Notes: generated from the letters alone by a model not told the origin. A stretch of DNA of 64,000 nucleotides from JAFEBO01 sp036392375 (GCA_036392375.1 DASVYC010000006.1:1-64000), one strand, 5' to 3'. Positions 8,140-17,953 are shown, counted from the first letter of the stretch. Program-made: numbers and translations.

Positions 8140-10817
8140 TTGGCGGCCTCGGACACGGGCTCGGGCAGGAAGCTGGCCGGCGTGCTGGGACCGGCTGTGG
8201 CGAAGCACGCCGACTTGGACTCCAGCCGCTCCGCGTGCAGGGTCGCGAAGAGCTTCACGGTCGCGTCGGAACTCCCCTTGGCTGTCTGGAGCAGCGGGTG
8301 TGCGGCGTCCGAGACGCGGGTCGCGATCGCCAGCGGCACCAGCGACGCGTCCTGCTCGAGCACGGCGGCCTTGTCGAAGTCCGCGAACGGTCGGCTCTGG
8401 CCCGCGTGCGGCAGGGTGACCAGGAGAATGGCGCGGATCGGTGCAGACAGGCTCGGGTAGCGAGCGGCAAAGGCGCGCGCGATGAGCGTTTTGTCGTCCT
8501 CGGTGAGCTTCCGAGTTGCCAACGGCTCTCCGATGACGAGCGCCCGAGCCGCCGCCGCGAGCCGTGCCACCGAGTTTTCGTTGGCGTTGGCGACTTCGGC
8601 GGCGATCTCGGCGGCGGTGAGCGTGGTTTCCCGCAGCGTCGTCCGCACGACCACCGGCAGGTCGGCCTGCACGCAGCCCGGCCCGGGATCGATGATGCCG
8701 CGCCGCGTGCTCACAAACCCCTGCACCAGCCGGTACTTCGCACGCACCACGCCGGTTGAGACGTTCTCGCTGAACCAGCCCGCGTAGCCCGGATCAGCCC
8801 ACACCGTCGCCTCGATCGACTCGCCCGGGAGCAAACGCAGGCGGTGATCGATGTCGATCACCTCCGGCTTGGCGTGCTTGGAGGTGTCGATGCCCTTGGT
8901 GTCGAGATTGCAGGTGAACAGGATGCGGCTGTTGAGCGGCCGGCTCGAGCCCACGCCCATCGGTACGCCGGAGAGATTGCGCATCGAGACCCGCACACGC
9001 AGCGGTGCGAGCGGGTCCTGGCTTGTCATTACGGGCGTTGAGATCAGACCGACGAACGTGCGAGGCTGCGAGATGATCTCCTCGACCCAGCGCGGCACAT
9101 CCGCGGCGAGCTTCTCGAGCGCGTCGCTGTACGCGAAGATCGCTTCCTTTTTGCCGCGCATCTGGTCCAGCAGCGTGGCCGCCATCGCCCCCATGGCACT
9201 GAGCGGCGTCTCGCGGATGATGTCGCGGTAGATGTCGCCCGCCTCGGCCGCACCTCCCGTCGCGGTCAGGCTCTTGCCGAGCGACAGACGGGCCATGGTG
9301 GTCGCGATGACCACGCCGTCGGGCGACGGGGTGTCCTGAGCGTTGATGAGCTCGCGGAATTGCCCAATTGCTTCGGCGTGGTTGCCCTGATTGGCGATCA
9401 TGATCGCGCGGATCAGGGTCGGGCGGATGTCGTTGGCCTCAAGCGGGATGATCAGGTTCTCCAGACCCGACTCGATCTTGTCGAGCTGCTGCCCGGTGAA
9501 CGCCCGCAGGAGCGTGAGATCGACCTGGGCGTCGCGTGCGATGCCCTGGGCTTCCTCCAGCTTCATCTCCTTGGGCAGCTTCTCGGGATCGGCGACGTCG
9601 GTCTTCATGCGATCGACGGTGAGCGTGAGATCCGAGAGCGACTGCAGAACCGCCGCCTGATTGCCCTCGCCGAAGGACGCCAGGCAGCGCATCTGCTCGG
9701 CCGAACGCGGCAGCCGCAGCGCCATCGGGTCGACGATCTCCTCGCCCGGGACGTTCATGACCTTCTGGCGGTCGGCCATCTGCTGGGCGCTGAAGCGTTC
9801 GCCCGCGAGCGTTTTCTCCAGTTCCTCCCGCACCGCCTTGGGGCCCGAAACGTGCCACGAGAGCATGACCTTCTTGAGTTCTTGCTCGCCGGTCAGGGCC
9901 GAGCCGGCACCGATCAGCACCCGCTCGCCCATCCTGTACATGCGCGACGCACCCGTGAACGCCCCGCCCGACGCCAGCTGGTCCGCGAGCCGGAAGTACA
10001 CGCTCGAGTCCAGCGGATCGGCGTACAGCATGTTGAGCAGCAGCTCGGCACGCCCCTTCGCGTCCTGCACGGACTCGGCAAAATAGGTGTACGCGAGAAG
10101 GGCCGCCTCCTTGTTGGTGCCATCCAGCGCGGTGGCGAGCTTGAGCCGGCTGACGAACTTCTCCTCGTCGCCGCGCTCGCGGTGGAGCAAGGCACAGTCC
10201 AGCGCGAGGCGGCTGCGGATCGAAGGGTCGAGCCCCTTGCCCGCATCGGAGAGGAACCGCTCGTACGCCGCGAGGCGTTCCTCCGTGGTCTGCATCGCCC
10301 CGATGCGGTGCGAGACCAGGCGGAGCTGGGCAACGGTGTCGCGGGGGTCGATGCGGAGCAGCCGCTGGGTCGCCTCGATCGCGGCATCAGAGTCCTCGGC
10401 GTTCCATTCGCTCTCGATCTGGCGGCGGATCAGGTCGGCGTCATTGGGCAGATACTGCTGCGCGAGGCGGTTGAGGATCGCGGCGATTTTGTATTCGCGC
10501 GGGCCGGGGTCGGGACTGAGCCGCAGATCCAGCAGCGCCAGCCGCGCCACCGATCGTCCGGCCTGCTCGGCGATCGACCACCCGGCGTTCTCGGTGCCGG
10601 GTTCGTTGCGTGAGCCTCCGACGGCGACCATCTGATCCGGGGCCGCGGGTTTGGACGCCTGAGCCAACGCCGTGCCGGTTCCCGCGCAGGCCGCCAGGCA
10701 GGCCCCGAAGCAGGCGGCGATATGGGCGGGCCGGGCAATCACCCCGAGCGTCCGACGTTGAGAGAGGACAAGAACGGAACGCGACGGGGCGGGATTCATG
10801 GAAAGTGCGGTCAGCAT
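8136..10817 (-). CDS. Large secreted protein with TPR-like helical repeats, unknown function
   Basis: 893 residues. The N-terminus has a basic stretch, a hydrophobic segment and a cleavable-looking end (IAACFGACLAACAGTGTALA), consistent with export; a lipoprotein cysteine is possible. The central part (about 90-560) is alpha-helical, with spacing and Ala/Leu pattern of TPR repeats. A beta-rich region follows (about 600-720), then a helical tail. AGGA precedes ATG 10817 at normal distance; ATG 10799 is an alternative. It is coupled to the UPF0104 membrane protein by a 4-bp overlap, so the two probably work together in the envelope. No family is recognised. Confidence 0.7.
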   Translation of the reverse strand: MLTALSMNPAPSRSVLVLSQRRTLGVIARPAHIAACFGACLAACAGTGTALAQASKPAAPDQMVAVGGSRNEPGTENAGWSIAEQAGRSVARLALLDLRLSPDPGPREYKIAAILNRLAQQYLPNDADLIRRQIESEWNAEDSDAAIEATQRLLRIDPRDTVAQLRLVSHRIGAMQTTEERLAAYERFLSDAGKGLDPSIRSRLALDCALLHRERGDEEKFVSRLKLATALDGTNKEAALLAYTYFAESVQDAKGRAELLLNMLYADPLDSSVYFRLADQLASGGAFTGASRMYRMGERVLIGAGSALTGEQELKKVMLSWHVSGPKAVREELEKTLAGERFSAQQMADRQKVMNVPGEEIVDPMALRLPRSAEQMRCLASFGEGNQAAVLQSLSDLTLTVDRMKTDVADPEKLPKEMKLEEAQGIARDAQVDLTLLRAFTGQQLDKIESGLENLIIPLEANDIRPTLIRAIMIANQGNHAEAIGQFRELINAQDTPSPDGVVIATTMARLSLGKSLTATGGAAEAGDIYRDIIRETPLSAMGAMAATLLDQMRGKKEAIFAYSDALEKLAADVPRWVEEIISQPRTFVGLISTPVMTSQDPLAPLRVRVSMRNLSGVPMGVGSSRPLNSRILFTCNLDTKGIDTSKHAKPEVIDIDHRLRLLPGESIEATVWADPGYAGWFSENVSTGVVRAKYRLVQGFVSTRRGIIDPGPGCVQADLPVVVRTTLRETTLTAAEIAAEVANANENSVARLAAAARALVIGEPLATRKLTEDDKTLIARAFAARYPSLSAPIRAILLVTLPHAGQSRPFADFDKAAVLEQDASLVPLAIATRVSDAAHPLLQTAKGSSDATVKLFATLHAERLESKSACFATAGPSTPASFLPEPVSEAAK

Positions 10818-10928
10818 GCCATTCCTACATCGGATCGGGGCGGGGGGCGCGGCGAATCCTGCGGCCGCGGCGGCCGTTGTGTGTCTATCGCCCCCGAGGA
10901 TCGGGAGTTCGGGGTCTGCGTCGAACGT

Positions 10929-11231
10929 TCAGCCAAACAGCATGCCGGCGCCGGCGGCCAGCATGGTCAGAAAGACCGCGGCCTCGCCCACGCCGCTCAC
11001 GCGCCGGTCGGCCGCTGGAAAAAGCCGGTCGGCGACCGCGGCCATGAAGATGAACTGACCGGCGCACAAGGCTGCGATGCCCAGGTAAAAGGCGTTCCGC
11101 CCGATCCACGAATCATCGATCATGCCCGACAGCGAGCGGTGCAGCAGCACCAAGCCCGCCGAGGAGAGCAGCAGCGCCCACGCGGTGAAGAGAAGGGTGC
11201 GGAGCGTGAGCACGGCGGCGGGGCTGGGCAT
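10929..11231 (-). CDS. Small membrane protein
   Basis: 100 residues with three hydrophobic segments and short polar loops; no known family recognised. Its start overlaps the hpt stop codon around 11231 (coupled translation), so it belongs to the fmdB-like/hpt transcription unit. Confidence 0.6.
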   Translation of the reverse strand: MPSPAAVLTLRTLLFTAWALLLSSAGLVLLHRSLSGMIDDSWIGRNAFYLGIAALCAGQFIFMAAVADRLFPAADRRVSGVGEAAVFLTMLAAGAGMLFG

Positions 11232-11821
11232 CAGGCCTTGCCTCCCGCGCTGCCGGCCTCGATCGCCTCGGGCTTGAGCACGCCGATGTCGGGCAGATTG
11301 CGGTAGTAGCCGTCGTAATCGAGGCCATAGCCAACCACAAACTCGCCCGGGATCTCGAAGCCGACGTATTGAGCGTGCACCTCGCGCTTGCGGACCTCCG
11401 GCGGCTTCTTGAGCAGAACGCAGATCCGCACGCTCGCGGGCTTCTGTCGCTTGACCAACTCGTCGATCAGCCCCAGCGTCTGCCCGCTGTCGAGGATGTC
11501 ATCCACCAGCACCACGTGTTTGCCTTCCAGGTCCTTGGGCAATTCGCCCGCGAGCTTGGCGCCCTTGCTCTCCACGCTGGTCCCGGGATAGCTCGAGACC
11601 GCGACCACCCGCAGGCTGAGCTTGAGGTTCAGCTCACGGATCAGGTCCGCGGTGAACACCAGTGCGCCGGTGAGGATCGGGACGAACACCACCTGCCCGG
11701 GCGGGCCGCCGCCCTTGCCGAGCTCGTGTTCAAGGTCGCGAGCGAGCTCCCTGCCCAGCTCCGCGACGCGCTGAGCGATGGTGTCGCGATCGATGAGAAT
11801 GCGCCCGACGTCGGCAACCAT
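11231..11821 (-). CDS. hpt: Hypoxanthine phosphoribosyltransferase
   Basis: Purine salvage enzyme transferring the phosphoribosyl group of PRPP to hypoxanthine or guanine. The 196-residue product has the PRPP-binding loop VVLVDDILDSGQT, the upstream PPi-loop region (PILTGALVFTADLIREL) and the C-terminal base-binding segment YVGFEIPGEFVVGYGLDYD, all typical of the HPRT family. ATG 11821 gives the normal length; the frame continues upstream to 11902 without a better start. It is sandwiched between a zinc-ribbon protein gene and a small membrane protein gene in one operon. Confidence 0.93.
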   Translation of the reverse strand: MVADVGRILIDRDTIAQRVAELGRELARDLEHELGKGGGPPGQVVFVPILTGALVFTADLIRELNLKLSLRVVAVSSYPGTSVESKGAKLAGELPKDLEGKHVVLVDDILDSGQTLGLIDELVKRQKPASVRICVLLKKPPEVRKREVHAQYVGFEIPGEFVVGYGLDYDGYYRNLPDIGVLKPEAIEAGSAGGKA

Positions 11822-11856
11822 GGGAAAAGGTATGGGGTCAAGGCCGACAACGACCG

Positions 11857-12087
11857 TCAGTTCATCCCGCAGCCGCCGGGGTTCTTGCCGCACGGGCAGC
11901 AACCACTCGAGTGGACGTGCCCGCCGCCGCTGGCCGGCGCTCCCTTGGCGGCAAAGGTGGACATCTTGCGCACGAACGTGCGGCCCTTCTCGGCGGGGTC
12001 ATCCACCGGCGTGTCGGCTTGCGACATCGGGCGCATCAGCTCAAGCACCGTTCCGTCGGCCTCGCACACGTACTCGTAGAGCGGCAT
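11857..12087 (-). CDS. FmdB-like putative regulatory/zinc-ribbon protein
   Basis: 76 residues starting MPLYEYVCEADG, the hallmark start of FmdB-type small zinc-ribbon proteins. The usual N-terminal CxxC is reduced to a single Cys, while the tail has a separate cysteine cluster (CCPCGKNPGGCG) plus HVHSS, so the metal site may be rebuilt at the C-terminus. The gene has a good AGGGAG site and is the first gene of the hpt unit, divergent from the kinase gene. Confidence 0.7.
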   Translation of the reverse strand: MPLYEYVCEADGTVLELMRPMSQADTPVDDPAEKGRTFVRKMSTFAAKGAPASGGGHVHSSGCCPCGKNPGGCGMN

Positions 12088-12109
12088 GGCATTCTCCCTC
12101 GGATTTCAC

Positions 12110-12115
12110 TACATT
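12110..12115 (+). promoter_or_regulatory. Candidate -10 element of the kinase gene
   Basis: TACATT lies 39 bp before the kinase start in the short divergent spacer with the FmdB-like gene. The same hexamer precedes the secretin gene (25961). Confidence 0.35.
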
Positions 12116-12153
12116 TGTACGCACCCAGTCCGCGCCGCCCCGCCGAGCCCACC

Positions 12154-15100
12154 ATGCCCAAGTGCCCCTCCTGCTCCTTTGACGCCCCCGCCGCCGCCAA
12201 GTTCTGCCCCTCCTGCGGCAGGCCCGTTGGCCTAGGCGGCGGCGGCGCTCCCGGTTCACCAGGCGACGACCAGGACATGCTGCAGACCGCGGTCTCGCTG
12301 CCGCCGATGACCCCCAAGTTCGCCGAGGGCAACACCCGCGCGAACAACCCCACGCTCCCCGGAACTCCGATTGGCCCCGGTGCAACCATGACGCACGCAT
12401 CGGTGCCCTCGGGAAGCATCCACGATCAGGACACGCCGCCGATCCGGCCCACCGTGACCAACGCCGCCCCCGCCTCGATCGCTCCGCGCCGCGACGAGCA
12501 GATGGAAGCGACGATTGTCAGCCCCAGCCGCGGCGGATCGCGCCCGGGCAACGAAGTCCCAAGCTCCAGCACCCCGATGAGCCCGGCCTCGGTGATCCCC
12601 ATGCCGATGTCGGGCGATGATCGCCCGCGCCAGCCCATCGCCGCCGCCCCTGTGCGCGCCAGCGCCGGCACCGCGATCTTCGCCGGCGCCGAACTCGGCC
12701 GCTTCGTCCCCGGCACGCTCTTCGGCAACCGCTACCGCATCATCGGTCGCCTCGGCAAGGGCGGCATGGGCGACGTCTACCGCGCCGACGACATCAAGCT
12801 CGGCCAGCCCACCGCGATGAAGTTCCTGCCCGAGCAGCTCTCGCAGGATCGCGCCGCGCTCATCAGGCTCGTCAACGAGGTGAAGATCGCCCGCGCGATC
12901 AGCCATCCCAACGTCTGCCGCGTCTTTGACCTCGGTGAAGAGGGCGGGCAGAACTTCATCTCGATGGAGTACGTGGACGGCGAGGACCTCGCGAGCCTGC
13001 TCCGCCGCATCGGACGCCTGCCCGGCGACAAGGCGTTGCAGATCGCACGCCAGTTGGCGTCGGGACTCGCCGCCGCTCATGAGAAGGGCGTCCTGCACCG
13101 CGATCTCAAGCCCGCCAACGTCATGGTGGACGGTCGCGGCCACGTCCGCATCATGGACTTCGGCCTCGCCGGCTTAGCGGAAGAACTCAAGGGCGACACC
13201 GGCCGCGCCGGCACTCCCGCGTACATGGCGCCCGAGCAGCTCGCCGGCCGCGGCGTCACTGCCAAGAGCGACGTGTATGCCATTGGCCTGTTGTTCTACG
13301 AGGTCTTCAGCGGCAAGCCGGTCTTCCGCCCCGAATCGATGCAGGACCTTGCTCGCCTGCACAAGCAGCCGATTCCAGCCCTCTCGACCCACGTGCCAGA
13401 GATCGACCCGGCGGTGGAAAAGGTCATCATGAAGTGCCTCGAGCGCGACCCGGACCTGCGTCCGGCTTCGGCACTCGCGGTCACGCAGATGCTCGGCGGC
13501 GACGCGCTCTCCGCGGCTCTCGAAGCCGGAGAGACTCCCAGCCCCGAGCTCGTTGCCGCGTCGGGCTCGCGCGGAGCGATACCCGTGCCGTTTGTCGCCG
13601 CGATGCTGCTCGCGGTTGTGCTGACGATGTTCGGGGTCGCGACCATGAACTCCAAGGTGAAGCTCTTCGCCAGCACCAAGATGGAGTTCGCCCCCATCAC
13701 GCTCGCCGACAAGGCCCGCGAAGCGCTCAAGCAGCTCGGCCACCCCAGGCGCGGCACGGACAGCGCGTACGGCATCGAGGAGATCCGCCCCGAAGCGGTC
13801 GAGGGACAGCCCTCGCCGCCGCCGCGGATGCGGTTCTGGTACCGCGAGAGCGATCGCCCCATCCCGCCCGGCGCCGGGGGGGTGGTCTCTCGCCAGAACC
13901 CGCCCGTCGCCGCCATCGGCGAGCGGACCGTGCTGATGGACCTCCGCGGCAAGGTGATCGAGGTCGTCGCGCCGCTCGCAGGGACCATCTCGAACGCCAC
14001 GCTCACCGACGCCGAGATCGGCCGCATCGTCGAGATGACCGACGCCGACAAGACGCGGCTCAAGCCCATGGACGCGGGCGACTTCGCCCCCGGCGTCTTC
14101 GCGACGGCCCGTCAGTCGTTCGAGAGCTCGCGGCAAGGCTCGCAGCCCGGTGCCGCACCCATCCGAGTGGACATCGCCAGCGTCGGCAACGCGGTGACGT
14201 ACCTCTCGGTGCGCGACGGCCGCGCCGCGAGCACCGCCGCCGCGCCTAGAGCCGAGGCGGGCGAGGGCAACTGGATCGTGGCGGCGACGCTGGGCCTGAT
14301 CATCCTCTCGCTGCACGCGGTACCGCTGTGGATGGCGTCGTGGAGCGTGCGCCAGGGCAAGGCCGACCGCCGTGGCGCGACGCGCCTGGCGGTGCTCACA
14401 TTCGCGATGTCCTCGCTCGCGTGGCTTGCCCGCTCGCACTACGCCCCCGACCCGGGCGCGCTCCTCGACACCGCGATCCCGGCACTCAGCTTCTCAGCGT
14501 ACCTGGCCGCGATGGTCTGGATGCTCTACGTCGGCCTCGAACCCATCATCCGCAAGCGCTGGCCCACGAGTCTGGTGAGCTGGTCACGCCTGTTGGGGGG
14601 ATCGATCCTCGACCCGTTGGTCGGTCGCGAGATCCTCGTCGGCTCGCTGCTTGGTGTGGCGTGGGTGCTGGTGGTGCAGGGCGTCGCGACCTTCGCGGCC
14701 CGCGGCGGCACGCCCGCGGCGCTGGGCATCAACGAGCTGACCTTGATGGGCCCGCTCCCGGCCATATCGGTGGTGCTCTCCTCGCTCATCAGCGCCATCC
14801 TCCTCACGCTGGCGATCACCTTCGTGTGCACCCTGCCCCGCTTCTTGATCAACAACCAGGCGGTCGCCGGCGCGGCGATCTTCGCGGTGCTGGTGGTCTT
14901 CTTCGCCGTCGCCGCCATGGCCCAGTCGGGCGTCGCGGGAAGCCCGATCATCGTGGTCGCGGCCCTGCTGGCGGGCGGCGTCACCGGGTTCGTGCTCACA
15001 CGCCTCGGCTTGCTCGCGCTGCTCAGCGGGTTCTTCACCGCCGGCGTGCTCTCGTCGTTCCCGGTCTCCATCGGCGGCGGATGGACAGCCGGGTACTCGA

Positions 15101-15195
15101 TCCTCGCCATGATCATCGTCGTGGCCTTGGCCGGATTGGGAGCGTTCGCGGCACTGGGCATCAAGCAGAACAAGGCCGCCCGATCGATCGGGTAA
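12154..15195 (+). CDS. Zinc-ribbon Ser/Thr protein kinase with multi-pass C-terminus
   Basis: 1013 residues. A double-cysteine zinc ribbon (CPSCSF...FCPSCGRP) occupies residues 1-27, then a Pro/Ser-rich linker. A complete Hanks-type kinase domain spans about 194-455: Gly loop GRLGKGGMGDVY, catalytic HRDLKPANV (about 315), DFGLA and the activation segment GTPAYMAPEQLAG. A first membrane helix is near 485, followed by an extracytoplasmic region (about 500-710). The last about 300 residues form many membrane helices. ATG 12154 gives the zinc-ribbon start. The architecture suggests a membrane signalling kinase; the ligand is unknown. It is divergent from fmdB-like/hpt. Confidence 0.9.
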   Translation: MPKCPSCSFDAPAAAKFCPSCGRPVGLGGGGAPGSPGDDQDMLQTAVSLPPMTPKFAEGNTRANNPTLPGTPIGPGATMTHASVPSGSIHDQDTPPIRPTVTNAAPASIAPRRDEQMEATIVSPSRGGSRPGNEVPSSSTPMSPASVIPMPMSGDDRPRQPIAAAPVRASAGTAIFAGAELGRFVPGTLFGNRYRIIGRLGKGGMGDVYRADDIKLGQPTAMKFLPEQLSQDRAALIRLVNEVKIARAISHPNVCRVFDLGEEGGQNFISMEYVDGEDLASLLRRIGRLPGDKALQIARQLASGLAAAHEKGVLHRDLKPANVMVDGRGHVRIMDFGLAGLAEELKGDTGRAGTPAYMAPEQLAGRGVTAKSDVYAIGLLFYEVFSGKPVFRPESMQDLARLHKQPIPALSTHVPEIDPAVEKVIMKCLERDPDLRPASALAVTQMLGGDALSAALEAGETPSPELVAASGSRGAIPVPFVAAMLLAVVLTMFGVATMNSKVKLFASTKMEFAPITLADKAREALKQLGHPRRGTDSAYGIEEIRPEAVEGQPSPPPRMRFWYRESDRPIPPGAGGVVSRQNPPVAAIGERTVLMDLRGKVIEVVAPLAGTISNATLTDAEIGRIVEMTDADKTRLKPMDAGDFAPGVFATARQSFESSRQGSQPGAAPIRVDIASVGNAVTYLSVRDGRAASTAAAPRAEAGEGNWIVAATLGLIILSLHAVPLWMASWSVRQGKADRRGATRLAVLTFAMSSLAWLARSHYAPDPGALLDTAIPALSFSAYLAAMVWMLYVGLEPIIRKRWPTSLVSWSRLLGGSILDPLVGREILVGSLLGVAWVLVVQGVATFAARGGTPAALGINELTLMGPLPAISVVLSSLISAILLTLAITFVCTLPRFLINNQAVAGAAIFAVLVVFFAVAAMAQSGVAGSPIIVVAALLAGGVTGFVLTRLGLLALLSGFFTAGVLSSFPVSIGGGWTAGYSILAMIIVVALAGLGAFAALGIKQNKAARSIG

Positions 15196-15214
15196 CACCA
15201 TACCAGCGAAGTGC

Positions 15215-15994
15215 ATGCACGCCCATCTCGTCCAACTCGACATCGCGTGGGAGGATCGGCCGACGAACCACCGACGCGTGGCCGCGATGCTCGAGGCCGC
15301 GCCGCCGTTCGCGGGCGATCTGATCGTGCTGCCCGAGATGTTCGACACCGGCTTCTCGTTCCGGCTCGACATCACCGCCGACCGAGACCAGGGCACACTC
15401 CGCTTCTTGCGCGATCTGGCGGTCCAGTATCGCGTCACCGTCCACGGCTCACGCACCGTGCTCGACGCCGCCGGCCGCGGCCTCAATCGCACGACGGTGA
15501 TCGGGCCGGAGGGAACCACGCTCGCCGAGTACGACAAGCGACATCCATTCTCACTGGGATTGCCCGGCAAGCGGGAGTGCGATGTCTTCGCCCCGGGCGA
15601 TCGCTGCGTGACGTACTCCTGGCACTGCGGCGATCAGTCGATCGCGGTCTGCCCCCTCATCTGCTACGACCTGCGTTTCCCCGAGCTCTTCCGCGAGGGC
15701 CTGAAGGCCGGCGCGGAGATGTTCGTCGTCCCCGCGAACTGGCCCGACACCCGCACCGCCCACTGGCGGGCGCTCCTCGCCGCCCGCGCGATCGAGAATC
15801 AGGCGTTTGTCCTGGGCGTGAACCGCGCCGGCGGCGACCCGACGCTGCGCTATCCCGGCGCGTCGATGGCGATCGACCCCCTCGGTGCCACGCTCGCCGA
15901 AGCCGACGCACGCGAGCAGGTGATCCGCGTCGAGATCCCTCGGCGAACCCTCGACGACTGGCGCACCCGCTTCCCGGCGTGGCGCGAGGCGTGA
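15215..15994 (+). CDS. Carbon-nitrogen hydrolase, omega-amidase/YafV type
   Basis: 259 residues of the nitrilase superfamily. The catalytic triad is visible: Glu in VLPEMFDTGF, Lys in EYDKRHPFSLG and Cys in PLICYDLRFPELFR. The FDTGFS and HPFS motifs match omega-amidase-like YafV proteins, which hydrolyse 2-oxoglutaramate-type amides released by transaminases (metabolite repair). The gene begins 19 bp after the kinase stop and may be cotranscribed. Confidence 0.85.
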   Translation: MHAHLVQLDIAWEDRPTNHRRVAAMLEAAPPFAGDLIVLPEMFDTGFSFRLDITADRDQGTLRFLRDLAVQYRVTVHGSRTVLDAAGRGLNRTTVIGPEGTTLAEYDKRHPFSLGLPGKRECDVFAPGDRCVTYSWHCGDQSIAVCPLICYDLRFPELFREGLKAGAEMFVVPANWPDTRTAHWRALLAARAIENQAFVLGVNRAGGDPTLRYPGASMAIDPLGATLAEADAREQVIRVEIPRRTLDDWRTRFPAWREA

Positions 15995-16028
15995 AGCTCA
16001 GGCCACCCGCGTATCGCTCTGAGCTTTT
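15994..16028. terminator. Terminator-like hairpin
   Basis: AAGCTCAG pairs with CTGAGCTT across a 17-nt loop and is followed by TT, in the gap between the amidase and the convergent FHA-GspE gene. Confidence 0.4.
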
Positions 16029-16044
16029 CCCGCTGTGAGCTTTT

Positions 16045-17679
16045 CTACCCCTGCCCCGCCACCTTGTCGACTTCTTCGAGCGTCGTGATCCCCTCGGCCA
16101 CGAGTTTCCAGCCAAACTGTGCCAGGGTGGTGAACAGGCCCTGCTCGATCACCTTCTTCATCGCGGCGATCGTCGGTTCCTTGAGGATCACGTCCCGCAG
16201 CTCGTCGTTGAAATCGAGCAGCTCGTAGATCGCGCGTCGGCCCCGGAAGCCTGTCTTCAGGCACCGCGGGCAGCCGGTCGCGACGAACATCTCCTTCTTC
16301 CCCGCGATGAAGCGGCCCAGCCGCGTCGCCTGGCCCGGCGAAATCGGCGACCCGCGCTTGCAGTTGTCGCAGAGCACTCGCACGAGACGCTGGCCCAGAA
16401 CGAGATCGAGCGCATTCGCGACCAGATAGGGCTCAACCTTGAGATCCAGCAACCGGAACGTCGCCGAGATCGTGTCCTTGGCGTGCACCGTGGAGAAGAC
16501 CAGATGTCCGGTCATCGCTGCCTGCATCGCGGTGCGGGCGGTTTCCTCGTCGCGGATCTCACCCACGAGGATCACGTCCGGATCCTGGCGCAGCACGCTC
16601 CGCAGCAGCGTGCCGAAGCTGTTGCCCTTGGTCTCGTCGATGGGAATCTGCGTGACGTTGCTGATCTGGTACTCCACCGGGTCTTCGATCGTGACCACGT
16701 TGCGCGACTCGCGGTCGATGTCGCGGAGCGCGGTGTACAGCGTCGTGGTCTTGCCCGAACCCGTCGGCCCCGCGACCAGCAGCAGGCCGTGATCCTGCGA
16801 CGTGATGCGTCGGAGCCGATCTGTCATGTAGCCCGCCATGCCCAGGTCGTGGATCGAGCGTGGCAGGGAACGGTCATCGAGCACGCGGAGTACGAGCTTC
16901 TGGCCGTAGACAGAGGGCGTGAAGCTCACGCGGTACTCGACCCGCCGGTCGGTGAACTTCGCCGAGAAGTGGCCTTCCTGGACCGCGTCGCGTGCCGCGG
17001 ACCGCATCTGGCAGGCCGTCTTAATCAGGCCGTAGACCAATTCGCCCACCCGACCCGGGAGCGTGCCAATCGCGACCATCTGGCCATCGACGCGTAGCCG
17101 TAGGTGGTAGGCGTCGGCCTTGGGCTCGATGTGGATGTCGGTCGCCCGCGACTTGCTGGCGAGCTGAAGCAACAGCCGCACCGCCGCCGGGCCGTCGCTG
17201 CTGCCGGCCAGAGCGGCGGAGGGACGCCCGCTGGCCTCGATGATCGTCAGCGATTCGATGGCCATGTCCTTAGGCGGCAGAGCCTCGATCACCTCGATGA
17301 GCTGCGCCACCCAGCTCTTGTCTTCGTTCTCCTCGTCGGGCATCGCGTTGTCTTCGGCGGACTCGACCAGCCCGGCGCGGTCGCTCTCGGAATCCTCCGC
17401 CATCACGAACTCGTGAGCGCCGATGCGGAGCACGTCGCCCGGATTCAGGCGCACTTCCTTGACGCGCTGGTCGTTGACCTTGGTGCCGTTGCGCGAACCC
17501 AGGTCACGCACGCTCCAGCCGCCGACGCCGTCGGGCTCGACCGCGCAGTGGAAGCGGCTCGCGAGATCGTCGGCGATGGGGATGGTGTTGTCGGGATGGC
17601 GTCCGATCGTGACCGGCTCTTTGCCAAGCCGGATCATCGCCGCACTGCCACGGATCGGTTTGAGGTAGTACGAAGCCAA
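16045..17679 (-). CDS. FHA domain fused to GspE/PilB-type secretion ATPase
   Basis: 544 residues. The first about 95 residues are a forkhead-associated phosphothreonine-binding domain (TIGRHPDNTIPI, SRFHC, LGSRNGTKVND). The rest is a type II secretion/type IV pilus assembly ATPase: Walker A GPTGSGKTTTLY (about 303), Asp box, Walker B DPDVILVGEIRD, His box STVHAKD and the zinc site CDNCKRG...CPRCLKTGFRG. The usual N1 domain of GspE is replaced by the FHA module. Such a fusion would allow Thr-kinase control of the motor (inference); a Hanks kinase is encoded 1 kb away. It is divergent from serS. Confidence 0.92.
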   Translation of the reverse strand: MASYYLKPIRGSAAMIRLGKEPVTIGRHPDNTIPIADDLASRFHCAVEPDGVGGWSVRDLGSRNGTKVNDQRVKEVRLNPGDVLRIGAHEFVMAEDSESDRAGLVESAEDNAMPDEENEDKSWVAQLIEVIEALPPKDMAIESLTIIEASGRPSAALAGSSDGPAAVRLLLQLASKSRATDIHIEPKADAYHLRLRVDGQMVAIGTLPGRVGELVYGLIKTACQMRSAARDAVQEGHFSAKFTDRRVEYRVSFTPSVYGQKLVLRVLDDRSLPRSIHDLGMAGYMTDRLRRITSQDHGLLLVAGPTGSGKTTTLYTALRDIDRESRNVVTIEDPVEYQISNVTQIPIDETKGNSFGTLLRSVLRQDPDVILVGEIRDEETARTAMQAAMTGHLVFSTVHAKDTISATFRLLDLKVEPYLVANALDLVLGQRLVRVLCDNCKRGSPISPGQATRLGRFIAGKKEMFVATGCPRCLKTGFRGRRAIYELLDFNDELRDVILKEPTIAAMKKVIEQGLFTTLAQFGWKLVAEGITTLEEVDKVAGQG

Positions 17680-17724
17680 AGGACGCGATTCCCTCCACTC
17701 AATGCACCGAGCGCTGTCGACCGC

Positions 17725-17761
17725 AGTGTAACGACCGGACAGGGGCGGTGTTTCCTACACT
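17725..17761. promoter_or_regulatory. Divergent promoter pair for FHA-GspE and serS
   Basis: TACACT occurs on the minus strand at 17725-17730 and on the plus strand at 17756-17761, forming an inverted pair in the spacer between the two divergent genes. Each is correctly placed to serve as the -10 of its gene; -35 matches are poor. Confidence 0.45.
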
Positions 17762-17953
17762 GGCCCGCGGATCCCACTGCAAGCGTGGCCCCGCACGCCC
17801 CGCGGCAACGAATCCGGTGGCTGCACGCCCCCGGTTCCCGCGGAGCCGCAGAATGTGCTGATTCTCGGTCGCTGCCGCGTCCCGAACCCGCACATTGCGC
17901 CTCGTTTCTCCCCTGCTCCGCTCCCCTCCCGCACCCCCTCTCCACTTCCCACC

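Noticed and set aside
17762..17953. T-box leader for serS
   Set aside because: The leader is only about 190 nt, and no T-box sequence or terminator hairpin is present.
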